From: Theristus sp. LFF4_11 | Taxonomy: Eukaryota > Nematoda > Chromadorea > Monhysterida > Xyalidae | Direction of reading: 5' to 3' | Assembly: GCA_030248135.1 (NCBI GenBank) | Contig: JASANC010003005.1 | Span: forward strand, 1 to 64,000 | Length of the DNA: 64,000 nucleotides | Part shown: piece after piece, positions 36,106 to 48,038 of the stretch | Numbering within the stretch: position 1 is the stretch's first letter | Layout: every line of letters begins with the position of its first letter | Notes under the pieces: generated by a model | What the model was told of the DNA's origin: nothing | Database searches by the model: none | Seen by the model: the letters and a program-made list of their open reading frames with translations, nothing else | Made by a program: the position numbers and the translations under genes

Positions 36106-36574
36106 TACCGTATTACCCCCATTAAACCCCCCCCCACCATTAATCCCCCCCCCCCCCACCAATAAACCCCCACCCCCCCGACCAGTTTCCAAATAATCCC
36201 CCCCCCCCACAAATAATCCCCCATGGGGGTTAATTGGAAACCTGTTTGAAACACATACCCAGCGAATTCAGTGGCTGAATGCAGTGACATTGGTGAAATT
36301 GTGCTACCAAAGGCCCCAAATGGATGAGTTAATGGTAATTTCATTACAAAAGGCTGTTACAAAAGGAAATCTCTGTGAAAAGTAGAAGTTTCTGCAACTT
36401 TCTTGCCTGCCATGCAAGGTATTTTTGCCATTTTTCAACAAAACCCCATCCCTAGAAATTTTTGTATAATAAACCCCCCCCCCCACCAATAATCCCCCCC
36501 ACCAATAAACCCCCACCCCTAAAAGTCGCTGACGTATTAATCCCCCATGGGGGTTTATTGGGGGTAATACGGTA
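36106..36574. mobile_element. C-rich MITE family E
   Basis: Inverted ends TACCGTATTACCCCCATTAA and TTATTGGGGGTAATACGGTA enclose several long C runs alternating with AATAA/TTAAA, so one strand is strongly C-rich and the other could form G-quadruplexes. A solo degenerate end is at 35700-35743, and an inner segment with CTTTCTTGCCTGCCATGCAA is shared between 35770-35840 and 36380-36450. Confidence 0.75.
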
Positions 36575-36764
36575 TATCGTTTTTGAAAATCATATCTTCA
36601 TAATTGGAATTTTCAATATAAATGTATGTACATTATTCTAACTTATCAGCCACAAAAACTTTCCCATATTTTCAAAGAACGAAAAAGAGCAAAAACGAAT
36701 TACAAAAAGAAGCAAAAGTTGTTTCTGCCGGAGCAAATAACTTTCCGAAAGCTTTTTTGGTCGT

Positions 36765-39700
36765 CTATTCCATTTGTGAATTTTGAAATTTCCCGGTCCT
36801 GTCGCGATAATCAACGTTCGCCGTCGAAACAGTTTTCAATTCCAACCCTGTATTTGAATTATCAAATCTCCGACTGTTGTTTCTCGAATTGGAATAACCG
36901 TCTGATTCGGACGCCACCCTGTAGACGAAGTCATTCTGATCCAAAGACGGCAGCTCTTCAGTGATTTTCGCATACTCATTTTCCTCGTCAGTCTGATTGC
37001 GGAACACCACCATTACGGAATCGGACGTTGGCGTAGCTGGAGAAAGTGGTTTAGATTGTTTTTTTGGATAATAAGGGACAAAGTAATGACTACTGAATAT
37101 CCCAGGATTTTTTCTATTTCAAAAAAATGCGCTCTTTGAATCGGTCAACGTTTTTAGCATATAAGCATTTTTGACCTGTAATAAGAATTTCAAAGGACTA
37201 TTTCCAAGGATTTAGTTGTGGAGTGAGAATACACACCAGGAAAATTTTGGTTTGAAAATTCACTGCGGCGTGTTATTGAATCATGGACGCAAACGCACCC
37301 GAAACGCAACATAATTTCCCCCAAAAAATGCACAAATACAGAACAGGAAAGCTACCGGGTGTGTCGATCAGTTCATGCATTGAGTCGCCCGTCTGGACGG
37401 CGCCCGCCGGTAGGTGCTCATCCAGGATCAGTGGTGCCGCGTGGTACTGCTGTTTCGTGAACAGACGACTCCTAAATTTTTGTTGAAAGTTTTCTGTCCT
37501 TTGGAACGTATTTATCGATTTTTATTTTTGACCGGTGATACAATTTTTCAGGGTACACAATTTCAGGTTTTCATCCAGTCGGCCTTATTTTGTTAGGAGA
37601 ATGCAGTTACTTGCACTCGAGTACCAATGTACCTACCTACATGTAAGCTTGCGCTGACCTCTTTCTTATTCTCAATATGCAGTATTGTAACCCACGCACC
37701 TCCAGAAACTTTGCTGATCAGAGTCACGCCAAAAAAACATACCAATTTCACCACCAATACCGATACCAAACTTGACCACAACACCAAAACTGCAACCAAA
37801 CTTTCAAAAATCCATTGTTATGCAGCTGGAAAACTGGAAAACAGCTGGGTCTGTCGGCGTCCCAAGGTTTTGCACAAGAAATGCGATTTGATTCTCCATC
37901 AAAAACTGATTGCTGCTGTATTTCTCGGCGAGAATGCAACAAAAGCAAATACCAAACCTGATACAATCGATGCGAATGCACGCGACCACCCAAACGACGA
38001 CAATGTACGCGCCGAAGACGCAGATCGCAATGAACGCCGGCGAGTGGTGGAACTCGGACAGTTTCGTACGGCCGTCTGCGTCGCGCTCGTCCATGGCGTC
38101 CGTGCCGTTTCGCGTCGTTCTCGCGTTCATACTCGCGTAGCCGATTTGCTCAAAGTTTTCGGCGGACGACGTTTTCGAGTCGGTCACTTTGCCCGATTTC
38201 GGTGATCGTTGCGATTGTATTTCGGCTTTCGAACGCACCGGTGTCATTCGGAGTCCGGTCACGTGCGAACCGAACTCGCTGGCCAAGAATGGCTCGCGCG
38301 TTTGCAGAATGTTGATCAGCAGCATCGGACCTAAAATGCGCATATGATGGGATGATGTTGTTTTGCAAAACAATTTGCTTCAGAGAAAACAAGTCGCGGC
38401 AGCAGTGTTGACAGACTTTGAACAAGAAAATGCAAGAAACGTACAGAAAAGCTTCTCTTGTCTTCTGGCGCTGATCAGCTACTTTTCTTTCACCAAGATC
38501 ACCAGTTTCAATCATCTACAATTGCCATAAAGAGGCATTCATGCAGCACTATTTAGTGATGAACGCGTAGCTATGTGTTTTTACAGCTGCGTGTCACTAA
38601 ACGCGGCTTCATGAATGCCGCTTCATGAACGCTGTCACTGACTCAATAAAAACGTCTCGTCCAAATAGCCGCCGTCCGCAACGAGCGACGTGTTTGCAGT
38701 CACGACAAACGTGAAGCCGGACTCGAAACGTTCGGCGCAGACCGCAGTCAATATGATCACGTTGTCGTCGCTGAGAAAAAAAAAGAAAGATCGCAGATTT
38801 TCAAAGGTGTCATTGAAATTCATTCATTCATTATTCACTCATTTTATTTCGCAAGAATGCGGAGTGCTCCGCTAAAACTGTAAAGGCAGCATGAGATACG
38901 GAGATCCATAAAACAACATAAAACAACACCATGAAACAATAATTCTTGCGTTGGTATCTGGATTTTTGCAGCTTTTGGTCGCTTCACTGACAAAACCCAA
39001 TACCACTTAGTCAGCCACTTACTCAGATCAGACAAAAAAAGCTGGCGGTAGCAAAACAAAGGCAACGAACTGCTCAGTGTAATGCGTGAAAATTCGAAAA
39101 AATAAAAATAAACATTCCCTCCAGAATGAACCTGAGCGGCTCGGCATTTAGGGCGCAGTGATGAGCGAAGCCGCACTCCTCCATGATCCATCGTGCCAGC
39201 CGCGTTTTCAACCGTCGCTCGTCGACGTGCGCGTGACAGCCGGCGAACGTGACACTGACGGCACGGATCAACAGTTTCGGTCGGAACAACATCGCGCATG
39301 GTCGGTCGTCCAGAACGGTGGATGGATGCTGAGAGACGCAAAAATCGCGCATTCATGAATTCCTTTTCAGTTATTTCATCATTTTGTCTCATCGTTTTTT
39401 TACATGTTCACCGCAAAGTCTTGCACTCGCACATAAGGCCTCCCCAATTGATAAGTTCTCCCGCTAAATGCGGGTGGAATGTTGGGCGGGAAGCCATAAA
39501 AAGCTCATTTTTTTTAATTTGACTGAACCACAGCCCAGTTTGTAAGACTGACCTTGTTCATAAGGACCTATGCATTTTGTATTGTGGTGCAACTAAAAAT
39601 TGGTGTGAGAAGTTTTTCTTCTACGTTGCACGAAATGTTGAACAACTCGTTTTTCTGAGGAATTCTGTGTCACCCAATCGGAATCGCTGCTTTTCAGCCC

Positions 39701-39886
39701 CGACCTCGACCAACGAACCTGTTCTCGGACGGTGTCTGGCCTGCAGTCGCATTGAAACGTCGTGCCGAGATTGCAGATGTCGCCCGCACGCACAACGCCA
39801 TCCACAATGAAACTCGCAACAAGAATCAACGATAAACAATTTCGTAAATACACAAAATATCGCGAAAGAATCGGTGACATTTTCAT
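36765..39886 (-). CDS. Single-pass membrane protein of unknown family (six exons, complete)
   Basis: A complete 417-aa model. Minus-strand exons are 39719-39886, 39132-39328, 38643-38770, 37958-38330, 37356-37471 and 36765-37036; every phase fits (0, 2, 1, 2, 1). The protein starts MKMSP with a hydrophobic signal segment (about residues 12-28). An ectodomain with Cys38, 46 and 48 follows, then a compact region at 57-175 rich in alternating strands and one helix (VDERRLKTRLARWI). A transmembrane span lies at about 263-283 (AFIAICVFGAYIVVVWVV). The tail of about 134 residues is acidic with several tyrosines, including NEYAKI (Tyr349) and DFVYRV, possible SH2 or phosphatase docking sites. I do not recognise the family; it looks like a type I receptor-like protein. 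The exon joins are consistent, the function is unknown. Confidence 0.75.
38534..38619. mobile_element. Short hairpin MITE family F, copy 1
   Basis: 86-bp palindrome GGCATTCATGCAG..TTCATGAATGCC with TTTAGTGA/TCACTAAA in the arms, inside intron 3 of the orphan membrane-protein gene. Same family as 40082-40166 and 45402-45481. Non-coding. Confidence 0.75.
39410..39580. mobile_element. MITE family D, degraded copy
   Basis: Contains CGCAAAGTCTTGCAC, CACATAAGGCC, a GCGGGTGGAATG core and TAAGACTGACC, in the order seen in 20612-20877. It sits in intron 1 of the orphan membrane-protein gene. Confidence 0.5.
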
Positions 39887-40081
39887 AATGCGAATCTGTT
39901 GTCTCACTGTGAAAAAAGCTGAAAAACGCAAAAGAATTGTTCAACAACAACGAAACTACATGTAAGGACCGAAAGAGATCCTGCTAATATGTCAACTTGA
40001 GATATTCGTGAATCAATACCGATTTAAGGCAGCCTTCACGAAGTTGCGGCAACCAGCAGCCGCACCGCGTTCTACACCCAG

Positions 40082-40166
40082 GGCATTCATGAAACAGTAT
40101 TTAGTGACCTCGTAGCTGTGTTTTAACACAGTTACGCGTGCACTAAATGCTGCTTCATGAATGCAC
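40082..40166. mobile_element. Short hairpin MITE family F, copy 2
   Basis: Palindrome GGCATTCATGAAACAGTATT..GCTTCATGAATGC with TTTAGTGA and CACTAAA arms and a loop TGTTTTAACACA. Non-coding. Confidence 0.78.
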
Positions 40167-43100
40167 CTTAAGGGTGACTCTCATTCTGATCAGCTTGTGT
40201 GAACAAAATCCAATATGCTGTTAAAAGAGAAAACAAAGTGAAAAACCGGAAATTTTGCACGTTCTATAAACCAAACTAACTTGCTCGCAGATTTTACAAA
40301 CTTGTAAATAAATTGTGTTTTTTTCGAAACATGAGACCAAATTCCAATAAAATGAAGTGGAATAGTTCAAATTCAAACTGACACTTGTAGATAAAATGTC
40401 CATGATGTGGAATGCGTGTGTTGTGACGTTTAACAAAGCGTGAAATTGCGTTTTGAAAAAAATGTGGTAGTTGTAATTTGCGCGATGGACTGAAAAATGC
40501 GCGAAAAACAATGAAAAATGCAACGAAAAGATTGTTATCTTACAGAATATTGCCGTTTATTTCAGGCTATAAGACGCTGTGTTATCAAAAAATTGATTTG
40601 CCCAAAACGATATACTGCCGCGAGCTTTTTTTCAACCGAAAAGGTGTGAAAATCAGGTGGGTCTGAGATGAAAAAAAAACAACGCAAAAATGCTGCGAGA
40701 CGCATCTACAATTCATCAATCAATCACAGCAAAAAACGAAAAGAAAAACTTTTAATGCAGACTTGATTAATTGTTTTGATACACGATACGCGCAAAATTT
40801 TAAATTAATTGTTTTTGCAATCATGGTCAAGATTTTCAAGGTTTTTAAGACTCCTAGATGACGTTTACGTAATTTCTGCACCCATTGGTTGTCTGCTGCT
40901 GGTGTGACCAATCAGCATGTCGAAATACGAAAACAGCCAACGAGCTTTCGGATCGAAAAACGGTGCTCTGCTACATGCACACTGGAGAATGTGTTACAAA
41001 CATCGGGAAACACAGCAAGGTTACCTTGCAAAACAAAGTTTGGTGTTTTCACGTTAACAACATCAGGAATGCACACGCTTGTTTGTTTTGAATTTGCGTT
41101 TCGCTCAATGTCATACATTGAAAAGTGTCAGTTACGCTTTTGTCAGAATTTTCATCATCACATGTGGAAAACCGTTACGGCATTTAACCATATCATCATG
41201 ATACGAGATTTAATGAGCATATCAACTTCTCCGCACTTTAAGTACGGACATTTTCATGGAAAAGTTTGAAGAAATCAAGCGGTATGTATGTGATATGGAA
41301 CTTAGTTTGACTGAACTAACTTTCTGTTTGCAGCCTGGTGGTAGGTGCTGGAAAACATATCCTGAACGAAATATATATAGTTTTGGAATATTCCCGTGGG
41401 TCCAAAACTATATCAATTGAAAAGTTCTGATTTTAAATAGCGATACAATATTGTATAACACTATTGGGAATGGAAACTTCGACAAACAAACATGCAAATA
41501 CATGCACATGTGCATGATTGTGTGGTTGTTGGACATAATGATGTGCAAAAATGAACTTACAAATCATGTCATTTTATATTAACCCTCGTCATATTGTCAT
41601 ATATACATGTATACATGTAATGTTGGAAAAAACCGACATCATTAAAGTTTAGAGCTAGGGTTAGCGGAAATAAACTTCAGTATGTCAGTGTTTGGTATTA
41701 TTCTATTTTATTTTTATTTATTTATTTTATTTCAACTATTTCAAAATCAAGCAAAGGCAATTTGATTTGCGTACTATTGTGAAAATTGAAGCAATAAATG
41801 TTTCCTGCGAAAAATTCGGAAAAAACGGGATATCAAATTCAAATCACATGAACTTCCACAAATCTATACCACGCAATTAAATAAAGTGCCTGGTTTATAG
41901 TCCTGGTTGATTTGATTTTTAATACAGTAACATGTTTAATCAGTGTTTTTATGATCGTAAAACGCACTTACCATTGCAATTAGGAATAATTTTTGTCCGA
42001 AACATAATAATTCCCGGCCCAGATTGTGCAATCATGCGCGCCAAATGAATATCTTGTGCAATAATGTTTATGTTCTTACAACAAATGCAACACTGAACAG
42101 AGCAAATTACTGCCATCGGTTGTAATTTACATGATTTGTTGTAAAACGCAGAAAACAAAAATAAGCAAAATGGATGAATGTTTCTGTAATTCAAAAGATT
42201 AACCGTTTGAAAACAGTGTTCGCTGAATAAGAAAGTAGAACACAAGTATATAAAGACTCGGGAGCACTTAACGCACGCCACAAAATTTCAAACACTGGTT
42301 TATTTTCTAAATTGACGACAAAAAAACGAAAAAAGCTAAACCTTCTCAAGTTACTTGAACGGTGTTTAACAAAAAGGTCATCGTTTTGGCTTTTTTACAC
42401 CACACTGAAAAAGCGGTTCAGTCGTTTAAATCTAGGTGGGAAAAGAGAACGTAGTGTAATTTTTAAAATGCATTAATAATGTGCGGATAGCAGCGAGTCG
42501 TTTTGAGAAGGGTCTGCTACCGGTGAGAAAGTGGCGCAACTGAACAAACGCTTACTCAGGTATTAATAATGATGGCGTTAAGTGGCAAAAGCTTTCAGTC
42601 GAGCAAACATAAAGCGCGGCACCCACATAAAAGAACTTCAATGGGGTCATATGTATGTAGATCTAATGTAGATCTTTGCCCATCTAATGCGTCTTAGCCG
42701 CTGTAAGGCTAAAAGCACTCAAACCGAGGTATTTCAACTCAACATTAACACCTCATTCTAGTAAATAAACTTGAAACAAACAAGTTTAAACGCATTGAAT
42801 GAGACCGGTCTTTGGATAATTACCAGGTCTAGAGGATCGCCAACCAATCACAATGGGTAAAATAAGTCCAATAAAAAATATACATTGAATACCTAATCAA
42901 CAGTGTTGAACTGCACCGTTCATGGAAATTCAACGAACGATTTACATGTAGTTTCGAATAACCACTTCATTGCGTTGACAGCTTTTTTATGGTTGCTTAT
43001 GGCTCAACAACCAGTTGGCCATTTTGCTGATGATTTTAATTGCACAGTGCACTGCACACTGTTATTATTTGAGCGGATAAGAGGAAACAAAACATGCAGG

Positions 43101-44206
43101 TCCATGTGTTGTAGTTTGCGACATGTTCCATAAATTTGTTTCCGATGTAAATGAACGACGCAACGTTCATTCAGTTGGAATGCAATCACGGATTTTTGCT
43201 TAAATATTTCATTATTCAACTAAATGGCTTGTTGCCATGGCACATAGTTTCTGTCGGTTACATGCTGTTAGCTTCTTCTGTGTTTGGCTGACATAAAGTA
43301 AAAAATGCTGAACTCAACTTGAATAACAGCGCCATTGATTGTTTTCGGTCACGCTAAGTTTGAAAAAGATTTCTAGTCTACACTGCACAAGCGAAATTAT
43401 GCAAATTAAATGCATGATACACCTATGATACACTTTTAGGAAGCAATAAAAACACGAGAAAACTTTCCAAACAACCATGCGGAAATGGCATATTCATGGA
43501 GTATTCATGGATGTAAAGCTGGATAATAGTGTCATTTCCGTGCAAACTTTGCCGCGCTAACACACCATTTTCATTTTATTTTATGTGTCAAGAGCAAGAA
43601 TTGCTCTCTTTACTTAACTCAGCAGCAAAAACTGCGAAAGCCCCAGATACACGCTTGAATGAACCATTTTGGTTTGTGGGAGCGTGCAAAGAATATATGA
43701 GAAAAACAAAAATGAAAAATATGCTGTGCAGTGCGAAATGGTAAAATTGAGCTGGACGGGAGGTGTAAGGTGACGTTTTTTCAGTAAATGGTGCGGTGTT
43801 CAGCGACCCGAAAGTAAAATATTTCCGAGTTTCTCTTTTCGTTCAGGTTGCCTCTCGGGAAAACTTTTGATCGATGATAAAAAAGAGCGATTTTTATAAT
43901 GGAATGGAAATGTGAGATATTGAAACTCACTTAAAGAACGTTTGGCACGCGATGAAAGACAGCTTCTGCTAGTATCTATATATTTACAGAACTTTTTCTT
44001 AAATCTGGCCTGCATGAGGTTTCGAGCAGACTGATTCGCAAACCAAACTTACCAAAACACTTTTTTTTGAAAAATTTCAACAATTGAATTGCAGAACACA
44101 GTTTAAAATGCACTATGCATCATTTTATGAAAAAATTTCAGAACAGGACAAGACAAGGGACACGGACTTCAAAAGCAACAGCACATGGGATAGGACACTG
44201 TCATTT

Positions 44207-44437
44207 TTACTTTTGGTGTGAACGTGTCCCAACCGTTTCGTTTTGGGCTGTGAAATTTGAGTGAAAAAGATAACGCACAATTACAAGAAGCAAACCACCG
44301 GCCCAGCCCAGTGCATATGCGTGGGAACCTAAACGTGCCAGAAAATTAAAAATACATCCATCCAAAATTAAGCGTGAGAACACAAACCAATCGTAATAAA
44401 GCGAAGAAGACCACCGAAAACGAGTGAAGCTCAGCAT
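44207..44437 (-). other. Possible transmembrane exon, unassigned
   Basis: The minus-strand frame after an acceptor-like CGTTTAG (near 44332) reads SHAYALGWAGGLLLVIVRYL, a convincing membrane span of the sort found at the end of four-pass claudin-like proteins. The preceding sequence in another frame is also hydrophobic (FSVVFFALLRL). I could not join these into a phase-consistent gene, so this remains a candidate only. Confidence 0.25.
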
Positions 44438-45401
44438 TTTGAAGTAATAAGACTTTCGCCTCGTCAGTGTCCGGTTACATACCAGTCAAATGAGAACCAT
44501 GATTCTGGAGTTTGCTTTGCTTATTTCGTGTGTGTCAAACCGGGGCGCCCACCACAACAACAACAGGAACATGATGCATTCAAAATGCATTTCATTCCGT
44601 TTTGTTGGCTGCTATGCTTGCAGTGTTTGTTGAGCGATGAATCCACGGGCTCACACGGCACATATAGCGGCGGAAGTAATTCGATTTTTAAATTTTCTTC
44701 TGCATGTACATACCCCATGAAAAAGAATCGGGGTCTGAGGAGTTGGAGAAAGTTTCACTATATTCTCCAATAGTGTTCCAACTTCAAGAGGAAAACAAAG
44801 GCAGCTCTCTCGTTTTGCAAAATTCTCGTTCGTAAAACATGCAAAGAAAACAGGATAGAAACAAAAACACATACTCAGTAGTTCTGTTCATCGCAACAAT
44901 CAAACCGTTACAATGAAATGTGGTCTTCCAGAATGTGCCATTCCGCTCATGTTCCGGCAATGACAAACTGCATATCGACAATACAAGTATAGAGGCTTCT
45001 GTTTGACACTTTTGTGTCTTGTCTGCTCTGAACTACACTTTTTGCCGCTTCTAAAACATAATCATTATCATCACCATGCTTCCAAACGTTTCCCGACATG
45101 CATCCCATCGCATTGTGGGATGCAGCGGCATATGCAGCTCGGTTCTTGTTTTTGCGTGGACGGCTGCTCCCGGGAGATGTCTTCGTTGCCGTCTTGTTTC
45201 GAAAAAAATCAGTTTCCACAGCTGTGTTCATTACTGTTATTTTTGTCATTTTTTGCGTTGCAGAAAAGGTTTTTACATGACAAGTTTACGTGAAACGTTG
45301 TAAGATGATTAATAAAAAGACTGGAAACAAGTACAAAATCGTGAGCAGAAACAGACGATACTACAACGATGGGCAGCGGCAGACCAATTAAAGCATTAAA
45401 C

Positions 45402-45481
45402 GGCATTCATAAAGCAATATTTATTGATCGCGTTCTGTTTTAACACAGCTATACGTCACTAAATATTGTTTCATGAATGCC
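45402..45481. mobile_element. Short hairpin MITE family F, copy 3
   Basis: 80-bp palindrome GGCATTCATAAAGCAATATT..TTGTTTCATGAATGCC with loop TGTTTTAACACAG, clearly related to the copies at 38534 and 40082. Non-coding. Confidence 0.8.
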
Positions 45482-45903
45482 GCTTCTCAGTAAAATAATA
45501 CGGTGATAATAAAATGTCGGCTTCAACTGTGCTGTAACTTCAAATTCTACTGTATTCCAAACAAAGAAAAACTGAACGCTACATTTTGAAACTGGCTGTT
45601 TTTTTGACTGAAGGCTGTTTTTATTCGCGTTTTTTTATCTCTAAATATTGTGTTGTGGAGGCAGCATGAACGTTGCACTTTCGCCGTTGCTTTGTTTTGC
45701 GCTGCATGTGATTTTTTGACAGGATTCTGTTTTTGGTGATAAGCATTTACGCCTACAGATCGCTTGAAATTTTATTTTATCCGGCAAAAAGTCAATCAAA
45801 TCATCTCTCTGGCAAGTAATCACGCCGACGGCACGTCAAAATCCTAATCGTTCAACCGATATTGTATTTCTGTTTATCATTTACGTCAATATCATCAGTT
45901 TTT

Positions 45904-48038
45904 TTACATGCAATTCTCTCTGGCGTAGCCATGGAAATCGCAAATGTCGCAGCCGGGCTTCACGCCGCAAAGCTCGTTTAAAAAGTGATTTTCGCCGGCA
46001 AAGAAATCCAGTTTTTTCATCGACAACGACCGTTTACGACAGCACACCGACATCCACTCGTTCAGGAGTTGCTCGCTCGGATCAACACCATTATCAGCGT
46101 CTTGATTGATTGAATTGGTCGCGGTTGATGAGTCGCCGAATCGCTTCATGGAGTTCATCATGAACCAAACGTATAGCGCCACAGCAACGACGGCAATCAA
46201 CAGAAATGCGCCGGATAAAACGGCGATTTTTATCATCGAGCGCCTGCTGCAGGTGCAATCGCAATTTGCCGGATAGAAGCCACGACCGTAGTAACGACGG
46301 TGGTACGGACCGCGCTATGAATGGAAAACGGTCAAAGGGGTTATGTACAAATGCGGCCCGAAAAGTTGCGGCTCTCTCATTACGGCTCTATTCGATTCCG
46401 GCCCGAAAAATTACGAGTAGTCACGCTAAAAATTCTCATGTCCACTACCGTTTCCGTTTCCGAAAATTTTATCGTAAATCTAAAATGAGTACCGGTATCA
46501 GACCATTTCTGAGCACCAGACTCACTATAGAAACTGTAGGAAAGCACTTCGATAAAAATTTCGAAAATGGATATGATAATTTTTAGCGTGTTTCGTTGCT
46601 GTATTGTTTGTGTGAGTGTGTGCAACAACCACTGGTCTTCAGGTAGTAGCGTACTCCTGTAGTCTACAGTCCCATACCCTATATGCACACTGGACACTTT
46701 TACTAAAACTTTACTAAGCTACTTAGTACATACAAATAGCCATTCAGTCAAAATATTCAATTTGTGCATGACGCTGGCACGCTGATTGGCCGATTCGAAC
46801 TATAAGAAGGATCAATCAGTGAAGCCAACTTAAAAGCACTAGCCAATCACAGAGCTGCACGCAAAAAAAAACAACAGCGAAAACTCACAAAGCAAAAGTG
46901 GCAATTATGAATGTGATGCATGGCGCATCCGTGGTGACGACGATGATGATGATGGTGATGATGATCGATTGACGATGATCCTGACAAATCAAGGATTTCA
47001 TGGACATCCGTCACGGTTGAAAAATAATTAATGGGGAAAAGAAAAATGTCGAAAACATGGAGAAACCGTTACGAAACATTGAACTCCGTCGCGTCGAATT
47101 GTCGCGTCCATGGCGTAGCGGTAGAACTTCGGCCTACAGTTCTGTAGGTACCCGGTTCGAACCTCGCTGTGGACAAGACATACTCGTGGAAAATTAGAGT
47201 GACCAGCAGACATCTGATGGTCTATTCCCTCCTGAGCCGAGGGTAAAGTTGGGCTCGGGGCAGTAATTGCCCGTCTCCGCCGGAGTTTGGTACCTTCGGG
47301 TTTCCGGAGCCGGCGCGCGTGTGGTTGAAATAAAAAAAAAAAAAAAAAAAAAAAAACTTCGATTTAGCCAGGTTTAACGAAATGTTTTTAAAACGCAACG
47401 CAACGTTTAACACGTTTAACGCTGTTAACGATTCTCGCAACGTGTTTAAATAGTGGTTGTCAAAGCGTTTAACTCGCACGGTAAAGTGTTGCAAGTAACA
47501 ACAACATCACGAGTGCAGTCAAAACGTTTCAATTAACTCTTCTTTGATTTTGTTGACGCACAGCAACATGATTTAAATTATGTTGATCTAGGACAATAAA
47601 TCTTAAAAAATGCAACTTTTTCACTCACTTGTCTCCTGCCCACTGTCCGTTTCTCCAAATCCCGAATATGGTGGCGGTGGTTCCACCGGCGCCGAGGGTT
47701 CGATGCCCCAGTTGATGTCTGCAAATAATATTGTCTGAAAGTACTGTCTGGTATTTTAATAATGTGCAGGCTGAACGTGAACTGCGTATAGTTTCACGAC
47801 AGCAGGACAATTCACATTTCGCAGAGCTGGTTTTTAGTGATGTCCTTCTTGTAACTGAAGTTCTCTACTCAGACTCAACCATTGAAATTTGGTTTGAACT
47901 TCATATCCGAAATTTAAGAAATCGGGTTCAGGCCAATGGCGTTTTCATAAAATAAAAGAAAAAAACTCCGCCAAACTTACCTCCGCCCATTGTCGGTCCT
48001 GATTCGAAATGAGGAAACTGATCGTGATCGAACGACAT
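45904..48038 (-). CDS. Small PPxY-containing single-pass membrane protein
   Basis: Minus-strand exons are 47981-48038 (MSFDHDQF.., donor G/GTAAGT), 47629-47718 (acidic, proline-rich, with VEPPPPYSGF) and a last exon 45904-46314. The last exon begins with a Tyr/Arg/Gly-rich stretch and CDCTC, followed by a membrane span (KIAVLSGAFLLIAVVAVALY) and a Cys-rich tail ending GYARENCM. The first join is in phase. The second exon ends in phase 1 while the last exon opens in phase 0, so one more small exon between 46315 and 47628 is probably missing from this model. PPPPY is a WW-domain ligand motif, and the cysteines beside the span could be palmitoylated. No family recognised. Confidence 0.55.
47101..47356 (+). 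mobile_element. tRNA-derived SINE with poly(A) tail
   Basis: The 5' head GTCCATGGCGTAGCGGTAGA and B-box GGTTCGAACCTC resemble a tRNA, with a near-complete acceptor stem (GTCCATG pairing with TGTGGAC). The anticodon arm is replaced by a perfect CCTACAG/CTGTAGG hairpin. A body with GGAGTTTGGTACCTTCGGGT follows, then an A run of about 25 ending at 47356. It lies in an intron of the minus-strand gene. A fragment of the body recurs at 59643-59720. Confidence 0.8.

Larger units (their letters stand above)
31993..36764. other. Spacer between globin G1 and the orphan membrane-protein gene
   Basis: Holds the 5' flank of globin G1 and the 3' flank of the gene at 36765. Weak + strand frames are listed separately (32233-32709). 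A perfect-arm hairpin TTGACGCTGATTGGC/GCCAATCAGCGTGTCAA lies at about 35040-35090. C-rich hairpin elements fill 35700-36574. No other exon is supported. Confidence 0.45.
39887..45903. other. Spacer between the two minus-strand membrane-protein genes
   Basis: About 6 kb without a supported gene. Open frames of 60-126 codons occur (for example 40889-41269), but they lack splice context, have A/T-rich codon use and show no motif. Two hairpin MITEs lie at 40082-40166 and 45402-45481. A TM-like frame at 44207-44437 is listed separately. Confidence 0.45.

Noticed and set aside
38844..39392. 182-codon minus-strand frame
   Set aside because: It reads exon 2 of the orphan membrane-protein gene out of frame and continues through the intron; the phase-consistent frame is the other one.
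47101..47175. Candidate tRNA gene on the plus strand
   Set aside because: The anticodon arm has no seven-base loop and the unit continues into a SINE body with a poly(A) tail.
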